DNA of 7,641 bases from Faecalibacterium sp. UBA1771. Lineage in GTDB: Bacteria > Bacillota > Clostridia > Oscillospirales > Ruminococcaceae. Made by a program: the position numbers and the translations under genes. Shown here piece after piece: positions 1-7,106 of this stretch (its first letter is position 1; each line of letters begins with the position of its first letter). The notes under the pieces are model-generated. The model was not told the DNA's origin, searched no databases, and saw only the letters and a program-made list of their open reading frames with translations. The stretch is from the NCBI GenBank assembly GCA_002315315.1, contig DCGT01000026.1:31727-39367 (forward strand), read 5' to 3'.

Positions 1-2234
1 CCATCAAGATCATCGGTGACCATACCGATATGTATGCTCAGGCTTACTTTGATTATGACTCGAAGAAGTCCGGCGGTGTCACCGTTTCGCATCTGCGCTT
101 CGGTAAGTCCCCGATTCGCTCCACCTATCTCATCAATAAGGCCGATTTCGTAGCCTGCCACAACGCCGCTTATGTCGGACGTTATGACATGGTTCAGGAT
201 ATCAAGCCGGGCGGAACCTTCCTTATCAACTGCCAGTGGGATTTCGAAGAGCTTGATAAGAATCTGCCCGCCAAGGACAAGAAGTATATTGCCGAGAACG
301 GCATCAACGTCTACACCATCAACGCCTTTGCAATCGACCGTGAGCTTGGTCTGCGCGGCAGAATCAACACAGTTCTGCAGTCCGCATTCTTCAACCTCGC
401 CAAGATTATTCCCGAGGATGACGCCATCAAGTATATGAAGGACGCCGCTCTCAAGTCCTACGGAGCCAAGGGCGATGATATCGTTCAGATGAACTACAAC
501 GCCATTGATAAGGGCAAGGATGCTCTTGTTAAGATTGATGTTCCCGAATCCTGGAAGAACGCCACAGGTGAAGTCGCCGCCGAGGTTATCGAGGGCAACA
601 GACCCGAGCTGGTCAACTTCGTTAAGGATATCCTCGTTCCCGTCAGCCATCAGCGCGGATACAGCCTGCCCGTATCGACCTTTGTCGGTTTTGAGGACGG
701 TCATATGCCGCAGGGCTCTTCCGCCTATGAGAAGCGCGGAGTTGCCACCATGGTTCCGGAATGGAATTTCGAGAACTGCATCCAGTGCAACCTCTGCTCG
801 TTCGTATGCCCGCACGCCGTCATTCGTCCGGTTCCCATGACCGAAGAGCAGTTTGCTGCCGCTCCGGAAGGTGTCAAGGCAATAGATATGACCGGTATGC
901 CGGGAATGAAGTTCGTTATGTCCATCTCTGTTCTGGACTGCACCGGCTGCGGAAGCTGCGCCAATGTCTGCCCGGGCAAGAAGGGCGTCAAGGCACTCAA
1001 GATGGTCGCCGCCGATACACAGGCCGATCAGCAGGATGTTTTCAACTACGGCATCGAGCTGCCCGAGAATCCCGCTGTCAACGCCAAGTTCCCCGACAGC
1101 ACCTTCAAGGGTACACAGTTCAAGAAGCCGTTGCTTGAGTTCTCCGGCGCCTGCGGCGGATGCGGAGAAACTCCGTATGCCAAGCTTGTTACACAGCTGT
1201 TCGGCGACAGAATGTATATCGCCAATGCTACCGGCTGTTCGTCCATTTGGGGCGGCTCCGCTCCTGCCACTCCGTACACTGTTAACAAGGACGGCAAGGG
1301 ACCCGCTTGGGCCAACTCGCTGTTTGAGGACAACGCCGAGTATGGTTTGGGAATGTTCATCGGTCAGGATACCCTGCGCGCCCGCCTTGTTGACAAGGTA
1401 AAGGCTCTGGGTGAAAAGGCCGAGGGCGAAGCTAAGGAAGCCATTGAAGGCTACCTCGCTACCGTTGATGACGGCGCTACCAACACAGCCGCCGCCGCCA
1501 AGCTCGTCGACGCTCTTGTCGCCTGCGGTTGCGAAGAGGGCAAGGAAATCATCGCCAACAAGGATATGCTCGCCAAGAAGTCCGTTTGGGCGTTCGGCGG
1601 AGACGGTTGGGCCTATGATATCGGTTTCGGCGGTCTCGACCATGCTCTTGCTTCCGGCAAGGATATCAATATCCTCGTGTTCGATACCGAGGTTTACTCC
1701 AATACAGGCGGACAGTCCTCCAAGTCGACCCCGACCGGCGCCGTTGCTCAGTTCGCAGCTGCCGGTAAGGAAGTCAAGAAGAAGGATCTCGCCGCTATCG
1801 CCATGAGCTATGGCTACGTCTATGTTGCTCAGGTCGCCATGGGTACCGATATGACCTCCTGCGCCAAGACGGTTCAGGCCTTCCGCGAGGCCGAGAGCTA
1901 TCACGGTCCGTCCCTCATCATCGCCTATGCTCCGTGCATCAACCACGGTATCAAGGGCGGTCTTGTAAACGCTCAGACCGAGATAACCAAGGCTATCAAG
2001 GCAGGTTATTGGCACACATTCCGCTACGATCCGCGCCTCGCCGCCGAGGGCAAGAATCCGTTCCAGCTCGACAGCAAGGAGCCGACCGAAAGCTATCGCG
2101 ACTTCATCATGAACGAAGTTCGTTACAGCTCGCTGACCCGTTCCTTCCCGGATAGAGCCAATGAACTGTTTGAGAAGGCAGATGCTACCGCCGTTGCGAA
2201 GTACGAGCAGCTCAAGAAGAGAGCCGAGAACTAA
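1..2234 (+). CDS. nifJ: Pyruvate:ferredoxin (flavodoxin) oxidoreductase, C-terminal part; 5' end outside window
   Basis: This cytoplasmic enzyme oxidatively decarboxylates pyruvate with CoA to acetyl-CoA and CO2 and reduces ferredoxin or flavodoxin. The reading frame is open back to base 3, so the ATG at 30 is internal; 743 residues are visible of a family length near 1,170-1,200. In order one sees the gamma-type domain (GGVTVSHLRFGKSPIRSTYLI at its start, shown here split: GGVTVSHLRFG then KSPIRSTYLI), then a ferredoxin-like domain with two CxxCxxCxxxCP clusters (777-812 and 939-974), then the thiamine-diphosphate domain with GGDGWAYDIG (from 1596) and YSNTGGQ (from 1695). The four ligands of the proximal [4Fe-4S] cluster are present: the CGGCGE pair (1152, 1161), GCSS (1236) and the late Cys in CINHG (1935). 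The C-terminal extension domain of the Desulfovibrio enzyme is absent. Codon use is strongly biased (AAG, GCC, CTC), consistent with high expression. The gene ends 59 bases before a strong terminator. Confidence 0.97.
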   Translation, partial: IKIIGDHTDMYAQAYFDYDSKKSGGVTVSHLRFGKSPIRSTYLINKADFVACHNAAYVGRYDMVQDIKPGGTFLINCQWDFEELDKNLPAKDKKYIAENGINVYTINAFAIDRELGLRGRINTVLQSAFFNLAKIIPEDDAIKYMKDAALKSYGAKGDDIVQMNYNAIDKGKDALVKIDVPESWKNATGEVAAEVIEGNRPELVNFVKDILVPVSHQRGYSLPVSTFVGFEDGHMPQGSSAYEKRGVATMVPEWNFENCIQCNLCSFVCPHAVIRPVPMTEEQFAAAPEGVKAIDMTGMPGMKFVMSISVLDCTGCGSCANVCPGKKGVKALKMVAADTQADQQDVFNYGIELPENPAVNAKFPDSTFKGTQFKKPLLEFSGACGGCGETPYAKLVTQLFGDRMYIANATGCSSIWGGSAPATPYTVNKDGKGPAWANSLFEDNAEYGLGMFIGQDTLRARLVDKVKALGEKAEGEAKEAIEGYLATVDDGATNTAAAAKLVDALVACGCEEGKEIIANKDMLAKKSVWAFGGDGWAYDIGFGGLDHALASGKDINILVFDTEVYSNTGGQSSKSTPTGAVAQFAAAGKEVKKKDLAAIAMSYGYVYVAQVAMGTDMTSCAKTVQAFREAESYHGPSLIIAYAPCINHGIKGGLVNAQTEITKAIKAGYWHTFRYDPRLAAEGKNPFQLDSKEPTESYRDFIMNEVRYSSLTRSFPDRANELFEKADATAVAKYEQLKKRAEN

Positions 2235-2293
2235 TCTGGTTTTCGATTTGAGTCTGACGTAAACCTTCACGGTTTCGCATAGCAAGAATTAAT

Positions 2294-2334
2294 ATACCCC
2301 CGATTCGCTTGCCGAGTCGGGGGTATTTGTTGTT
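2294..2334 (+). terminator. Rho-independent terminator of nifJ
   Basis: The arms 2294-2307 and 2313-2326 pair over 14 bp (ATACCCCCGATTCG with CGAGTCGGGGGTAT, one G-U wobble) around a 5-base loop, followed by the T-rich run TTGTTGTT. It lies about 60 bases after the nifJ stop and fits that gene's orientation. Confidence 0.9.
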
Positions 2335-2551
2335 ACGGGATACATTTGTATTTCGGATTTTAAAATTCAAACGGTAAGCTTTCAAAAATGATTTTACGGA
2401 AAAAAACATAAAAAAGCTCCGGTATCCGAATTTATATGCTCCTTCTAAGAGATATAGGGAAAAACATTGTCATCAAAGAAGGGGCATAGTTTGCCTTGTA
2501 AGAAACAGATAATGTTAGAGGACAAGTATTTTTAGTATGCAATTGCCTCAG

Positions 2552-2578
2552 TAGAAAAACCGGCATCGACAGCCGATG
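2552..2578 (-). terminator. Candidate intrinsic terminator of the minus-strand operon
   Basis: Read on the minus strand, ATCGGC (2578-2573) can pair with GCCGGT (2565-2560; one U-G wobble) across a 7-base loop, and TTTTCT follows at once. It lies about 60 bases after the stop of the last gene of the operon. The stem is only 6 bp, so this is a moderate call. Confidence 0.45.
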
Positions 2579-2638
2579 GAATCGGGTGCATCGAGCCGAG
2601 AAGATTTTTGCGAATATTTGTAATCGTTACTTTTCAGT

Positions 2639-2850
2639 TCACGCTTTGTTGTTTTTACCTGTCAGTGAGGAAAGACCGATGCAGGCTAAGCCTATTCCGA
2701 GCATAGACACCGCTGAGCTTACGTCAGCCGCATTTATCGAGCAAAGCACCGTGGCTGCAATTCCCATAGCAAGGGCAACCGATTTTAAAATCAGTGATAT
2801 ATGAGAATTTGTGTTTTTTCGCTTTCATTGGTGGCTTCTGCGGTTTTCAT
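2639..2850 (-). pseudogene. Small two-helix membrane protein, frame broken by one base
   Basis: No family is recognised. The minus strand has a good ribosome binding site (AGAGAGG, 2862-2856) five bases before ATG at 2850. That frame reads MKTAEATNESEKTQILIYH and stops at 2791. The -1 frame continues past that point as a typical small membrane protein, from NTNSHISLILKSVALAMG through a second hydrophobic stretch (SMLGIGLACIGLSSL) to GKNNKA and the stop at 2641-2639. Joining the frames at the six-base A run (2819-2814 on the plus numbering) gives a 70-residue protein with a charged N-terminus and two predicted helices (about residues 20-40 and 47-63). The second frame has no start codon with a ribosome binding site of its own. 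The gene begins 49 bases after the LiaF-like gene with no terminator between, so it is probably co-transcribed. Loss of one A from a run of seven, a sequence error, or polymerase slippage are the possible explanations. Confidence 0.6.
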
Positions 2851-2899
2851 TGTGACCTCTCTCATATTTTAGGTTATGTTATGATGCCGAATTCCCGCT

Positions 2900-3628
2900 T
2901 CAAACGTAATTGATAACAATGTTGCCGAAGCTTGTATCGACAAAAAGTTTCAGCGTCACTGCACCGTCCGCACCGATATTTTCACTGCCCACGCAATTGC
3001 CGGCAAAGCAGTCTTTTTTCACCTCGACATTCCATGTTTTCGGCACATACAGGTCAACGGTGCCGAAGCTGTTATCGACACTAATATTGACGACTCTTTC
3101 GCTGACCGAAGCGTTGTCAAGGTAAAAGCTGACGTTACCGAAGCTGTTGTCAATGCTCGCGCCCTTAAAATCGGCAGAGGTGACATACTTTGCTACCGCA
3201 CCGAAGGAATTATCGATGGTATAGAAGCCGTTGCTTTCCGATTCCTCCAAGCTCTGTTTACTTTCGTTCAACGAGCTTGCATCGAAATTGAATATGTGTT
3301 TATTATTGCGGTCAAAATCGTGCTTCTTTTTGGGCATAAGAAGCCGAAATCCTATACTGAGAATTGCGGTACACAAAAGCACCGTCCAAATCGAAACGTG
3401 CGGGAGTCCGGCGAGCGGTCCGAAAACAAACCACACGATGCCGAGCGAGAGAAAAATACTCCAAATCTTTTTGCCGATAATGCCTCCGACAAGCAAGGCG
3501 AGCGCAAGCAATCCCAATATTATCTGACCAAAGCCTAAAACCTCCGGCAGTAAACCGATATCGTTGAAAATAATCACCGCCGCAATGGCGATAAGTGTCA
3601 TACCCTGTAAAATTCTTTTGTTTTTCAT
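2900..3628 (-). CDS. LiaF-like membrane protein with fourfold DNSFG repeat
   Basis: This 242-residue protein is probably in the cytoplasmic membrane. The N-terminal ~100 residues hold four predicted transmembrane stretches (about 8-22, 33-52, 54-74, 80-97) and end in a positive PKKKH cap. A polar linker (about 100-135) follows, then a C-terminal domain with four copies of a motif, DNSFG at 139, 160 and 185 and DTSFG at 231, each followed by alternating hydrophobic residues as in beta strands. This layout matches the LiaF/DUF2154-type family, in which a membrane anchor carries a repetitive beta domain and acts in cell-envelope stress sensing; that role here is inferred. A C-x4-C pair (207, 212) sits between the third and fourth repeats. 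The start ATG overlaps the stop of the upstream LytTR gene as ATGA, implying translational coupling. No LiaRS-type kinase or response regulator is visible nearby, so the partner is more likely the adjacent LytTR protein. Confidence 0.85.
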   Translation of the reverse strand: MKNKRILQGMTLIAIAAVIIFNDIGLLPEVLGFGQIILGLLALALLVGGIIGKKIWSIFLSLGIVWFVFGPLAGLPHVSIWTVLLCTAILSIGFRLLMPKKKHDFDRNNKHIFNFDASSLNESKQSLEESESNGFYTIDNSFGAVAKYVTSADFKGASIDNSFGNVSFYLDNASVSERVVNISVDNSFGTVDLYVPKTWNVEVKKDCFAGNCVGSENIGADGAVTLKLFVDTSFGNIVINYV

Positions 3629-4068
3629 TTTATAAATCTCATTTCTTCCAATCGTTCCTTCAGAATTTTGTAATATGCCCTTGAAACATAAACCTGCTTG
3701 TGCGTTCCCGCAAATTCAATCGCGCTCGACGCCGTCACATTTCGGGAAATCGAATATATTTTGCGCAAATTGACTATTGCCGACTTGCTTATCCGCATAA
3801 ATCCGTTTCCCAGCACCGTTTCCAGCTCATACAGCTTCATACGCGTTTCAAATACTTCTTTTGTACTGTGAGCCGTAACTGACGAACCGTCGGTTTCAAA
3901 AAATAAAATCTGTTCTGCGTCGATATAATACTCGGTACTGCCCTTGAAAAAGCACAACTGCCTCGTGTCGCTCAATTTCTCGCTCAAAAGCTGTTGAAAT
4001 CTGATAATCCTCGGCGTAATTTCCTTGCACCGTATCACGATCTCTTCCTGTGCATCGTCGTCGGTCAT
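3625..4068 (-). CDS. LytTR-family DNA-binding transcriptional regulator, no receiver domain
   Basis: The first ATG gives 147 residues. Residues about 38-145 form a LytTR DNA-binding domain: CFFKGSTEYYIDAEQILFFE, then a RMKLYELETVL helix, GFMRISKSAIVNL (the typical 'F-R-I-S-K-S-x-I-V-N' stretch) and QVYVSRAYYKILKERL. There is no phospho-acceptor receiver domain, so it belongs to the short stand-alone LytTR regulators that are often encoded beside a membrane protein which controls them. The frame is open upstream of the ATG. The only good ribosome binding site (AAGGGGG, 4100-4094) lies 25 bases before it but exactly 7 bases before an in-frame ATA at 4086, which would add six residues (start-K-I-R-I-E) typical of this family's first strand. 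I therefore suspect translation starts at 4086 and the protein has 153 residues. It heads the operon and overlaps the LiaF-like gene by 4 bases; autoregulation is likely but no binding repeat was identified. Confidence 0.9.
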   Translation of the reverse strand: MTDDDAQEEIVIRCKEITPRIIRFQQLLSEKLSDTRQLCFFKGSTEYYIDAEQILFFETDGSSVTAHSTKEVFETRMKLYELETVLGNGFMRISKSAIVNLRKIYSISRNVTASSAIEFAGTHKQVYVSRAYYKILKERLEEMRFIK

Positions 4069-4093
4069 TTCGATTCGGATTTTTATGGCGATT

Positions 4094-4100
4094 CCCCCTT
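4094..4100 (-). promoter_or_regulatory. Ribosome binding site that points to an ATA start for the LytTR gene
   Basis: AAGGGGG on the minus strand is separated by seven bases (AATCGCC) from an in-frame ATA at 4086-4084, and by 25 bases from the first ATG at 4068. No other purine-rich site precedes that ATG. Spacing therefore favours the ATA. Confidence 0.6.
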
Positions 4101-4115
4101 CCTTTGTGCAGACAC

Positions 4116-4144
4116 ATCATACCGCACCAATGCAAAAATGTAAA
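4116..4144 (-). promoter_or_regulatory. Sigma-A type promoter of the LytTR operon
   Basis: On the minus strand TTTACA (4144-4139) and TATGAT (4121-4116) are 17 bases apart; each matches five of six consensus bases. Transcription would begin near 4109, giving a short leader of about 23 bases to the ATA start, with the ribosome binding site inside it. Confidence 0.75.
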
Positions 4145-4273
4145 TTCAATTCGGACAAGCGGTTAAAATCAAAGAGCAAGAGGTAAGATTAGAACATAAA
4201 AGCGTATGCAGAATGTGATTATAAAGTAAATGATTTCGGTGGATGGTTACCGGCATTTTCTGATGCCTCATTG

Positions 4274-4293
4274 CGAAAAAGTGTGTTTTTTCG
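4274..4293 (+). repeat. Small inverted repeat abutting the metG promoter
   Basis: CGAAAAA (4274-4280) and TTTTTCG (4287-4293) are perfect inverted arms around GTGTGT, ending one base before the -35 box of the metG promoter. It could be an operator, an AT-rich upstream element for RNA polymerase, or chance in AT-rich DNA. Confidence 0.3.
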
Positions 4294-4294
4294 G

Positions 4295-4323
4295 TTTACC
4301 TTACTGCCGCTGTGTGATATAAT
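4295..4323 (+). promoter_or_regulatory. Sigma-A type promoter of metG-tatD
   Basis: TTTACC (4295-4300) and a perfect TATAAT (4318-4323) are 17 bases apart, and the -10 box is preceded by TGA, forming an extended TGn -10. A second TATAAT at 4329-4334 has no matching -35 box. Transcription would start near 4330, only about 30 bases before the metG ATG, leaving no room for a T-box or riboswitch leader. Confidence 0.75.
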
Positions 4324-4360
4324 TTTAATATAATTCTGCATTCGAAAGGGTGGTTCATTA

Positions 4361-6283
4361 ATGGACAAGCAAAAGTTCTACATCACAACACCGATTTATT
4401 ATCCGTCGGATAATCTCCACATCGGTCACGGTTACACTACCGTTGCCGCCGACGTTATCGCTCGGTTTAAGCGAATGCAGGGCTATGATGTAATGTTTTT
4501 AACCGGAACGGATGAGCACGGTCAGAAAATCGACGACAAGGCAAAGGCAGTCGGCAAGGAGCCGAAGCAGTATGTCGACGAAATCGTCGCCAACATAAAA
4601 GAGCTGTGGTCGCTTATGAACATAAGTTACGACCGTTTTATCCGTACGACCGACGATTACCACGTCGAATCGGTGCAAAAGATTTTCCGACGCCTTTATG
4701 ACAAGGGCGAAATATACAAGGGTGAGTACAAGGGTATGTACTGCAAGCCCTGCGAGTCCTTTTGGACCGAGAGTCAGCTTGTCGACGGCAAATGCCCCGA
4801 CTGCGGCAGAGAGGTCTACGAAGCTCGCGAGGAAGCCTATTTCTTCCGTCTCTCCAAATACGGCGACCGTCTGCTAAAGCTGTACGACGACCAGCCCGAT
4901 TTCCTGCAGCCCGAATCCCGTCTTAATGAGATGAGAAGCTTTATCAACAGCGGTCTCGACGACCTCTGCGTTTCAAGAACCTCATTCAGCTGGGGTGTCC
5001 CCGTCGACTTCGACCCGGGTCACGTCGTCTACGTTTGGGTCGACGCACTCACCAACTATATTACCGCACTCGGATACGAAAACGGCAGGTATAATGATTT
5101 TGACAAATATTGGCCCGCCGATATTCATCTTATGGCAAAGGAAATCGTCCGTTTCCATTCTATTATCTGGCCGGCTATCCTTATGGCACTCGACCTTCCG
5201 CTCCCCAAAAAGGTGTTCGGTCACGGCTGGCTGCTTATGGACGGCGGCAAGATGAGCAAATCCAAGGGCAATGTTGTTGACCCAGTTGTTCTGTGTAAGC
5301 GCTATGGCGTTGACACAATCCGTTACTATCTGATGAGGGAAATTCAGTTCGGTCACGACGGTTCCTTCACCAATGAAAACCTCATTAACCGCATCAATTC
5401 TGACCTTGCCAACGATTTGGGCAACCTCGTGTCCCGCACCGTTTCCATGGTTGACAAATATTTCGGAGGAACTCTGCCCGCAGAGCACACACCCGATGCT
5501 GCCGACGATGAGCTTGTTTCGATGGCTACCGCTCTGCGGTCAGTCGTTGAGGGAAAAATCGATGCTATGCAGCTTCCCGGAGCTCTCGTTGAAATCTTCA
5601 GGGTCATTTCAAGAGCCAACAAGTATATCGACGAAACCGCGCCGTGGGTACTCGCCAAGGATGAAGCAAACAAGCCGCGCCTTGCCGCCGTGCTTTATAA
5701 TCTTGCCGAAACACTCCGTATATGCGCCGTTTTGCTGTCGCCGTTTATGCCGACAACCGCCGACAAGATTATTGCCGCTATCGGAGCCGATGGTATTGAC
5801 TACGACAGTGCCGATAATTTCGGCACTCTGCCCGCAGATGCAGTCGTTCACAAGTGTGACGCTCTCTTCCCGAGAATCGACCTTGAAAAGGAAATGGAAG
5901 AGCTTGCCAAGCTGTATGGCCCCAAGGAGGAGCCGAAGCCCGAAATAGAACATCTTGAGAATATCAGCTACGATGATTTTATGAAGAGTGAAATCCGCGT
6001 TGTTGAAGTTAAAAACTGCGAAAAGGTTGAAAAAGCCGACAAGCTGCTCAAATTCACATTGTTTGACGGTGAACGCGAGCGCACCATTTTGTCCGGCATA
6101 GCACAGTGGTACAAGCCGGAGGATCTGATCGGCAAAAAGGTCGCCGCTGTTCTCAACCTCGAACCGCGCAAGATTAGAGGTACGCTCAGTGAAGGAATGA
6201 TTTTGTCATCCGACCTCGGAGAAAACGGAGCTTCGGTCGTATTCATCGATTCAAGCGTACCTGCCGGAAGCATTATCAGATGA
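4361..6283 (+). CDS. metG: Methionyl-tRNA synthetase with C-terminal tRNA-binding domain
   Basis: This cytoplasmic class I aminoacyl-tRNA synthetase charges tRNA-Met with methionine at the expense of ATP. The 640-residue length is usual for the form with an appended domain. The nucleotide-binding HIGH motif is at residues 20-23 and KMSKS at 297-301 (GGKMSKSKGN). A zinc-knuckle insertion has C128-x2-C131 and C145-x2-C148, so only one metal site is predicted. The anticodon-binding helical domain follows, and residues about 540-640 form an EMAPII/Trbp111-like oligonucleotide-binding domain (YDDFMKSEIRVVEV, then KADKLLKFTL, RTILSGIAQWY and GMILSS), which in homologues promotes dimerisation and tRNA binding. 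The start is supported by AAAGGGTGG seven bases before the ATG. The stop overlaps the start of tatD (ATGA), so the two are translated as a unit, an arrangement common in Firmicutes. No truncation or missing motif was seen. Confidence 0.98.
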   Translation: MDKQKFYITTPIYYPSDNLHIGHGYTTVAADVIARFKRMQGYDVMFLTGTDEHGQKIDDKAKAVGKEPKQYVDEIVANIKELWSLMNISYDRFIRTTDDYHVESVQKIFRRLYDKGEIYKGEYKGMYCKPCESFWTESQLVDGKCPDCGREVYEAREEAYFFRLSKYGDRLLKLYDDQPDFLQPESRLNEMRSFINSGLDDLCVSRTSFSWGVPVDFDPGHVVYVWVDALTNYITALGYENGRYNDFDKYWPADIHLMAKEIVRFHSIIWPAILMALDLPLPKKVFGHGWLLMDGGKMSKSKGNVVDPVVLCKRYGVDTIRYYLMREIQFGHDGSFTNENLINRINSDLANDLGNLVSRTVSMVDKYFGGTLPAEHTPDAADDELVSMATALRSVVEGKIDAMQLPGALVEIFRVISRANKYIDETAPWVLAKDEANKPRLAAVLYNLAETLRICAVLLSPFMPTTADKIIAAIGADGIDYDSADNFGTLPADAVVHKCDALFPRIDLEKEMEELAKLYGPKEEPKPEIEHLENISYDDFMKSEIRVVEVKNCEKVEKADKLLKFTLFDGERERTILSGIAQWYKPEDLIGKKVAAVLNLEPRKIRGTLSEGMILSSDLGENGASVVFIDSSVPAGSIIR

Positions 6284-7044
6284 CGGGGATTTTCGACACA
6301 CATGCGCATTATGACGATGCCCGCTTCGATGCTGACCGCGACGAAGCTATAGCGAGACAGTTCTCAGACGGCGTTGAGCTGATTGTCAACTGCGGAGCTT
6401 CTCTTGAATCGTCCCGTATTTCACGTAAGCTTGCGCAACGATACGACGGTATGTATTTTGCCGCCGGCATACATCCGGAGGCGGTAAAATCCGCAGACAT
6501 TCCGATTGATGAGCTGAAAAGTTTGCTTGCCGACCCAAAAGCCGTCGCAGTAGGTGAGATTGGTCTTGAATATTATTATGAAGACGGCGCACCGAGGGAG
6601 ATTCAGCGCGAAGTCTTTGAAAAACAGATCTATCTTGCAGCTGAGCTTAATATGCCGGTAATCGTCCATGACCGGGAAGCGCACGACGATATACTCGAAA
6701 TATTGACAAAGCATCGTCCGAAGGGTGTGGTTCACCGCTTTTCCGGCGATGTCGAAATGGCTAAAAAATTGCTTGACCTCGGACTCTATCTCGGATTCGG
6801 ATGTGCAACAACCTACAAAAGCTCACGCAACGAACGTGAAACCGCATCATTTGTACCTGCCGATCGACTTCTGCTCGAAACAGATTGTCCCTATCTCGCA
6901 CCGGCTCACATTCGCCGCGAACGCTGTGAATCACTGATGATACCGTTCGCCGCCGAGTTGATTGCCGAGCTTCGAGGAACAGACGCACAGACCTTAATCG
7001 ACTTGGCACGACAAAACGGCAAAACCTTATTCGGTATAAAATAA
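6280..7044 (+). CDS. tatD: TatD-family metal-dependent hydrolase (putative DNase)
   Basis: This is a TIM-barrel hydrolase of the amidohydrolase superfamily. Family members are soluble, metal-dependent nucleases; some show 3'-5' exonuclease activity. At 254 residues it has normal length. The expected metal and active-site residues are all there: FDTHAHYD (H8, H10), GIHPE (from 63), GEIGLEYY with E93, PVIVHDREAH with H130, VVHRFSG with H152, and LLLETDCPYLAP with D202. Two family positions vary from the common form: HRFSG instead of HCFSG, and PAHIRRERCES instead of the usual P-x-P-x-R-G-K-R loop; neither removes a metal ligand. Translation is coupled to metG by a 4-base overlap, with GGAAG nine bases before the ATG. 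In Bacillus subtilis the order metS-tatD-like gene-rnmV-ksgA is known; here the unit ends after tatD with a terminator. Confidence 0.96.
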   Translation: MTGIFDTHAHYDDARFDADRDEAIARQFSDGVELIVNCGASLESSRISRKLAQRYDGMYFAAGIHPEAVKSADIPIDELKSLLADPKAVAVGEIGLEYYYEDGAPREIQREVFEKQIYLAAELNMPVIVHDREAHDDILEILTKHRPKGVVHRFSGDVEMAKKLLDLGLYLGFGCATTYKSSRNERETASFVPADRLLLETDCPYLAPAHIRRERCESLMIPFAAELIAELRGTDAQTLIDLARQNGKTLFGIK

Positions 7045-7047
7045 ATC

Positions 7048-7085
7048 AAGCTCCGATGCTTTATACGGCACCGGAGCTTTTATTT
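7048..7085 (+). terminator. Rho-independent terminator of metG-tatD
   Basis: The arms 7048-7059 and 7068-7079 pair over 12 positions with one A-C mismatch (AAGCTCCGATGC with GCACCGGAGCTT) around an 8-base loop, followed by TTTTATTTT. It begins four bases after the tatD stop. Confidence 0.9.
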
Positions 7086-7106
7086 TCAAATCGACTCAAG
7101 ATACTT

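Larger units (their letters stand above)
2235..2638. other. Gene-free spacer between two transcript ends
   Basis: These 404 bases hold the nifJ terminator on the left and a weaker terminator candidate for the minus-strand operon on the right (2555-2578). The middle (about 2335-2550) is AT-rich, with several A runs. I find no reading frame with a ribosome binding site, no tRNA-like fold, and no convincing promoter on either strand. The longest frames here are antisense or cross the terminator stem. Confidence 0.7.

Noticed and set aside
2212..2409. Minus-strand 65-codon open frame
   Set aside because: It runs through the nifJ terminator stem and into the end of nifJ, with no ribosome binding site.
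2403..2450. Second possible minus-strand terminator (GGAGC followed by TTTTTT)
   Set aside because: The only pairing found is a 3-bp stem, too weak to support.
2586..2804. Plus-strand 72-codon open frame
   Set aside because: It is antisense to the small membrane-protein gene, has no ribosome binding site, and its translation lacks family character; the minus strand gives clear helices instead.
2791..2850. Programmed -1 ribosomal frameshift of the dnaX kind in the small membrane-protein gene
   Set aside because: The zero-frame codons are GAA AAA ACA, which do not allow both tRNAs to re-pair after slipping; no strong stem-loop follows. It is kept only as a less likely explanation.
4250..4270. 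Hairpin GGCAT/ATGCC upstream of metG as a terminator or T-box element
   Set aside because: The stem has 5 bp, lacks a T run, and lies upstream of the predicted metG promoter on the plus strand.
4982..5488. Minus-strand 168-codon open frame inside metG
   Set aside because: It is a shadow of metG, whose motifs and length are complete in the plus frame.
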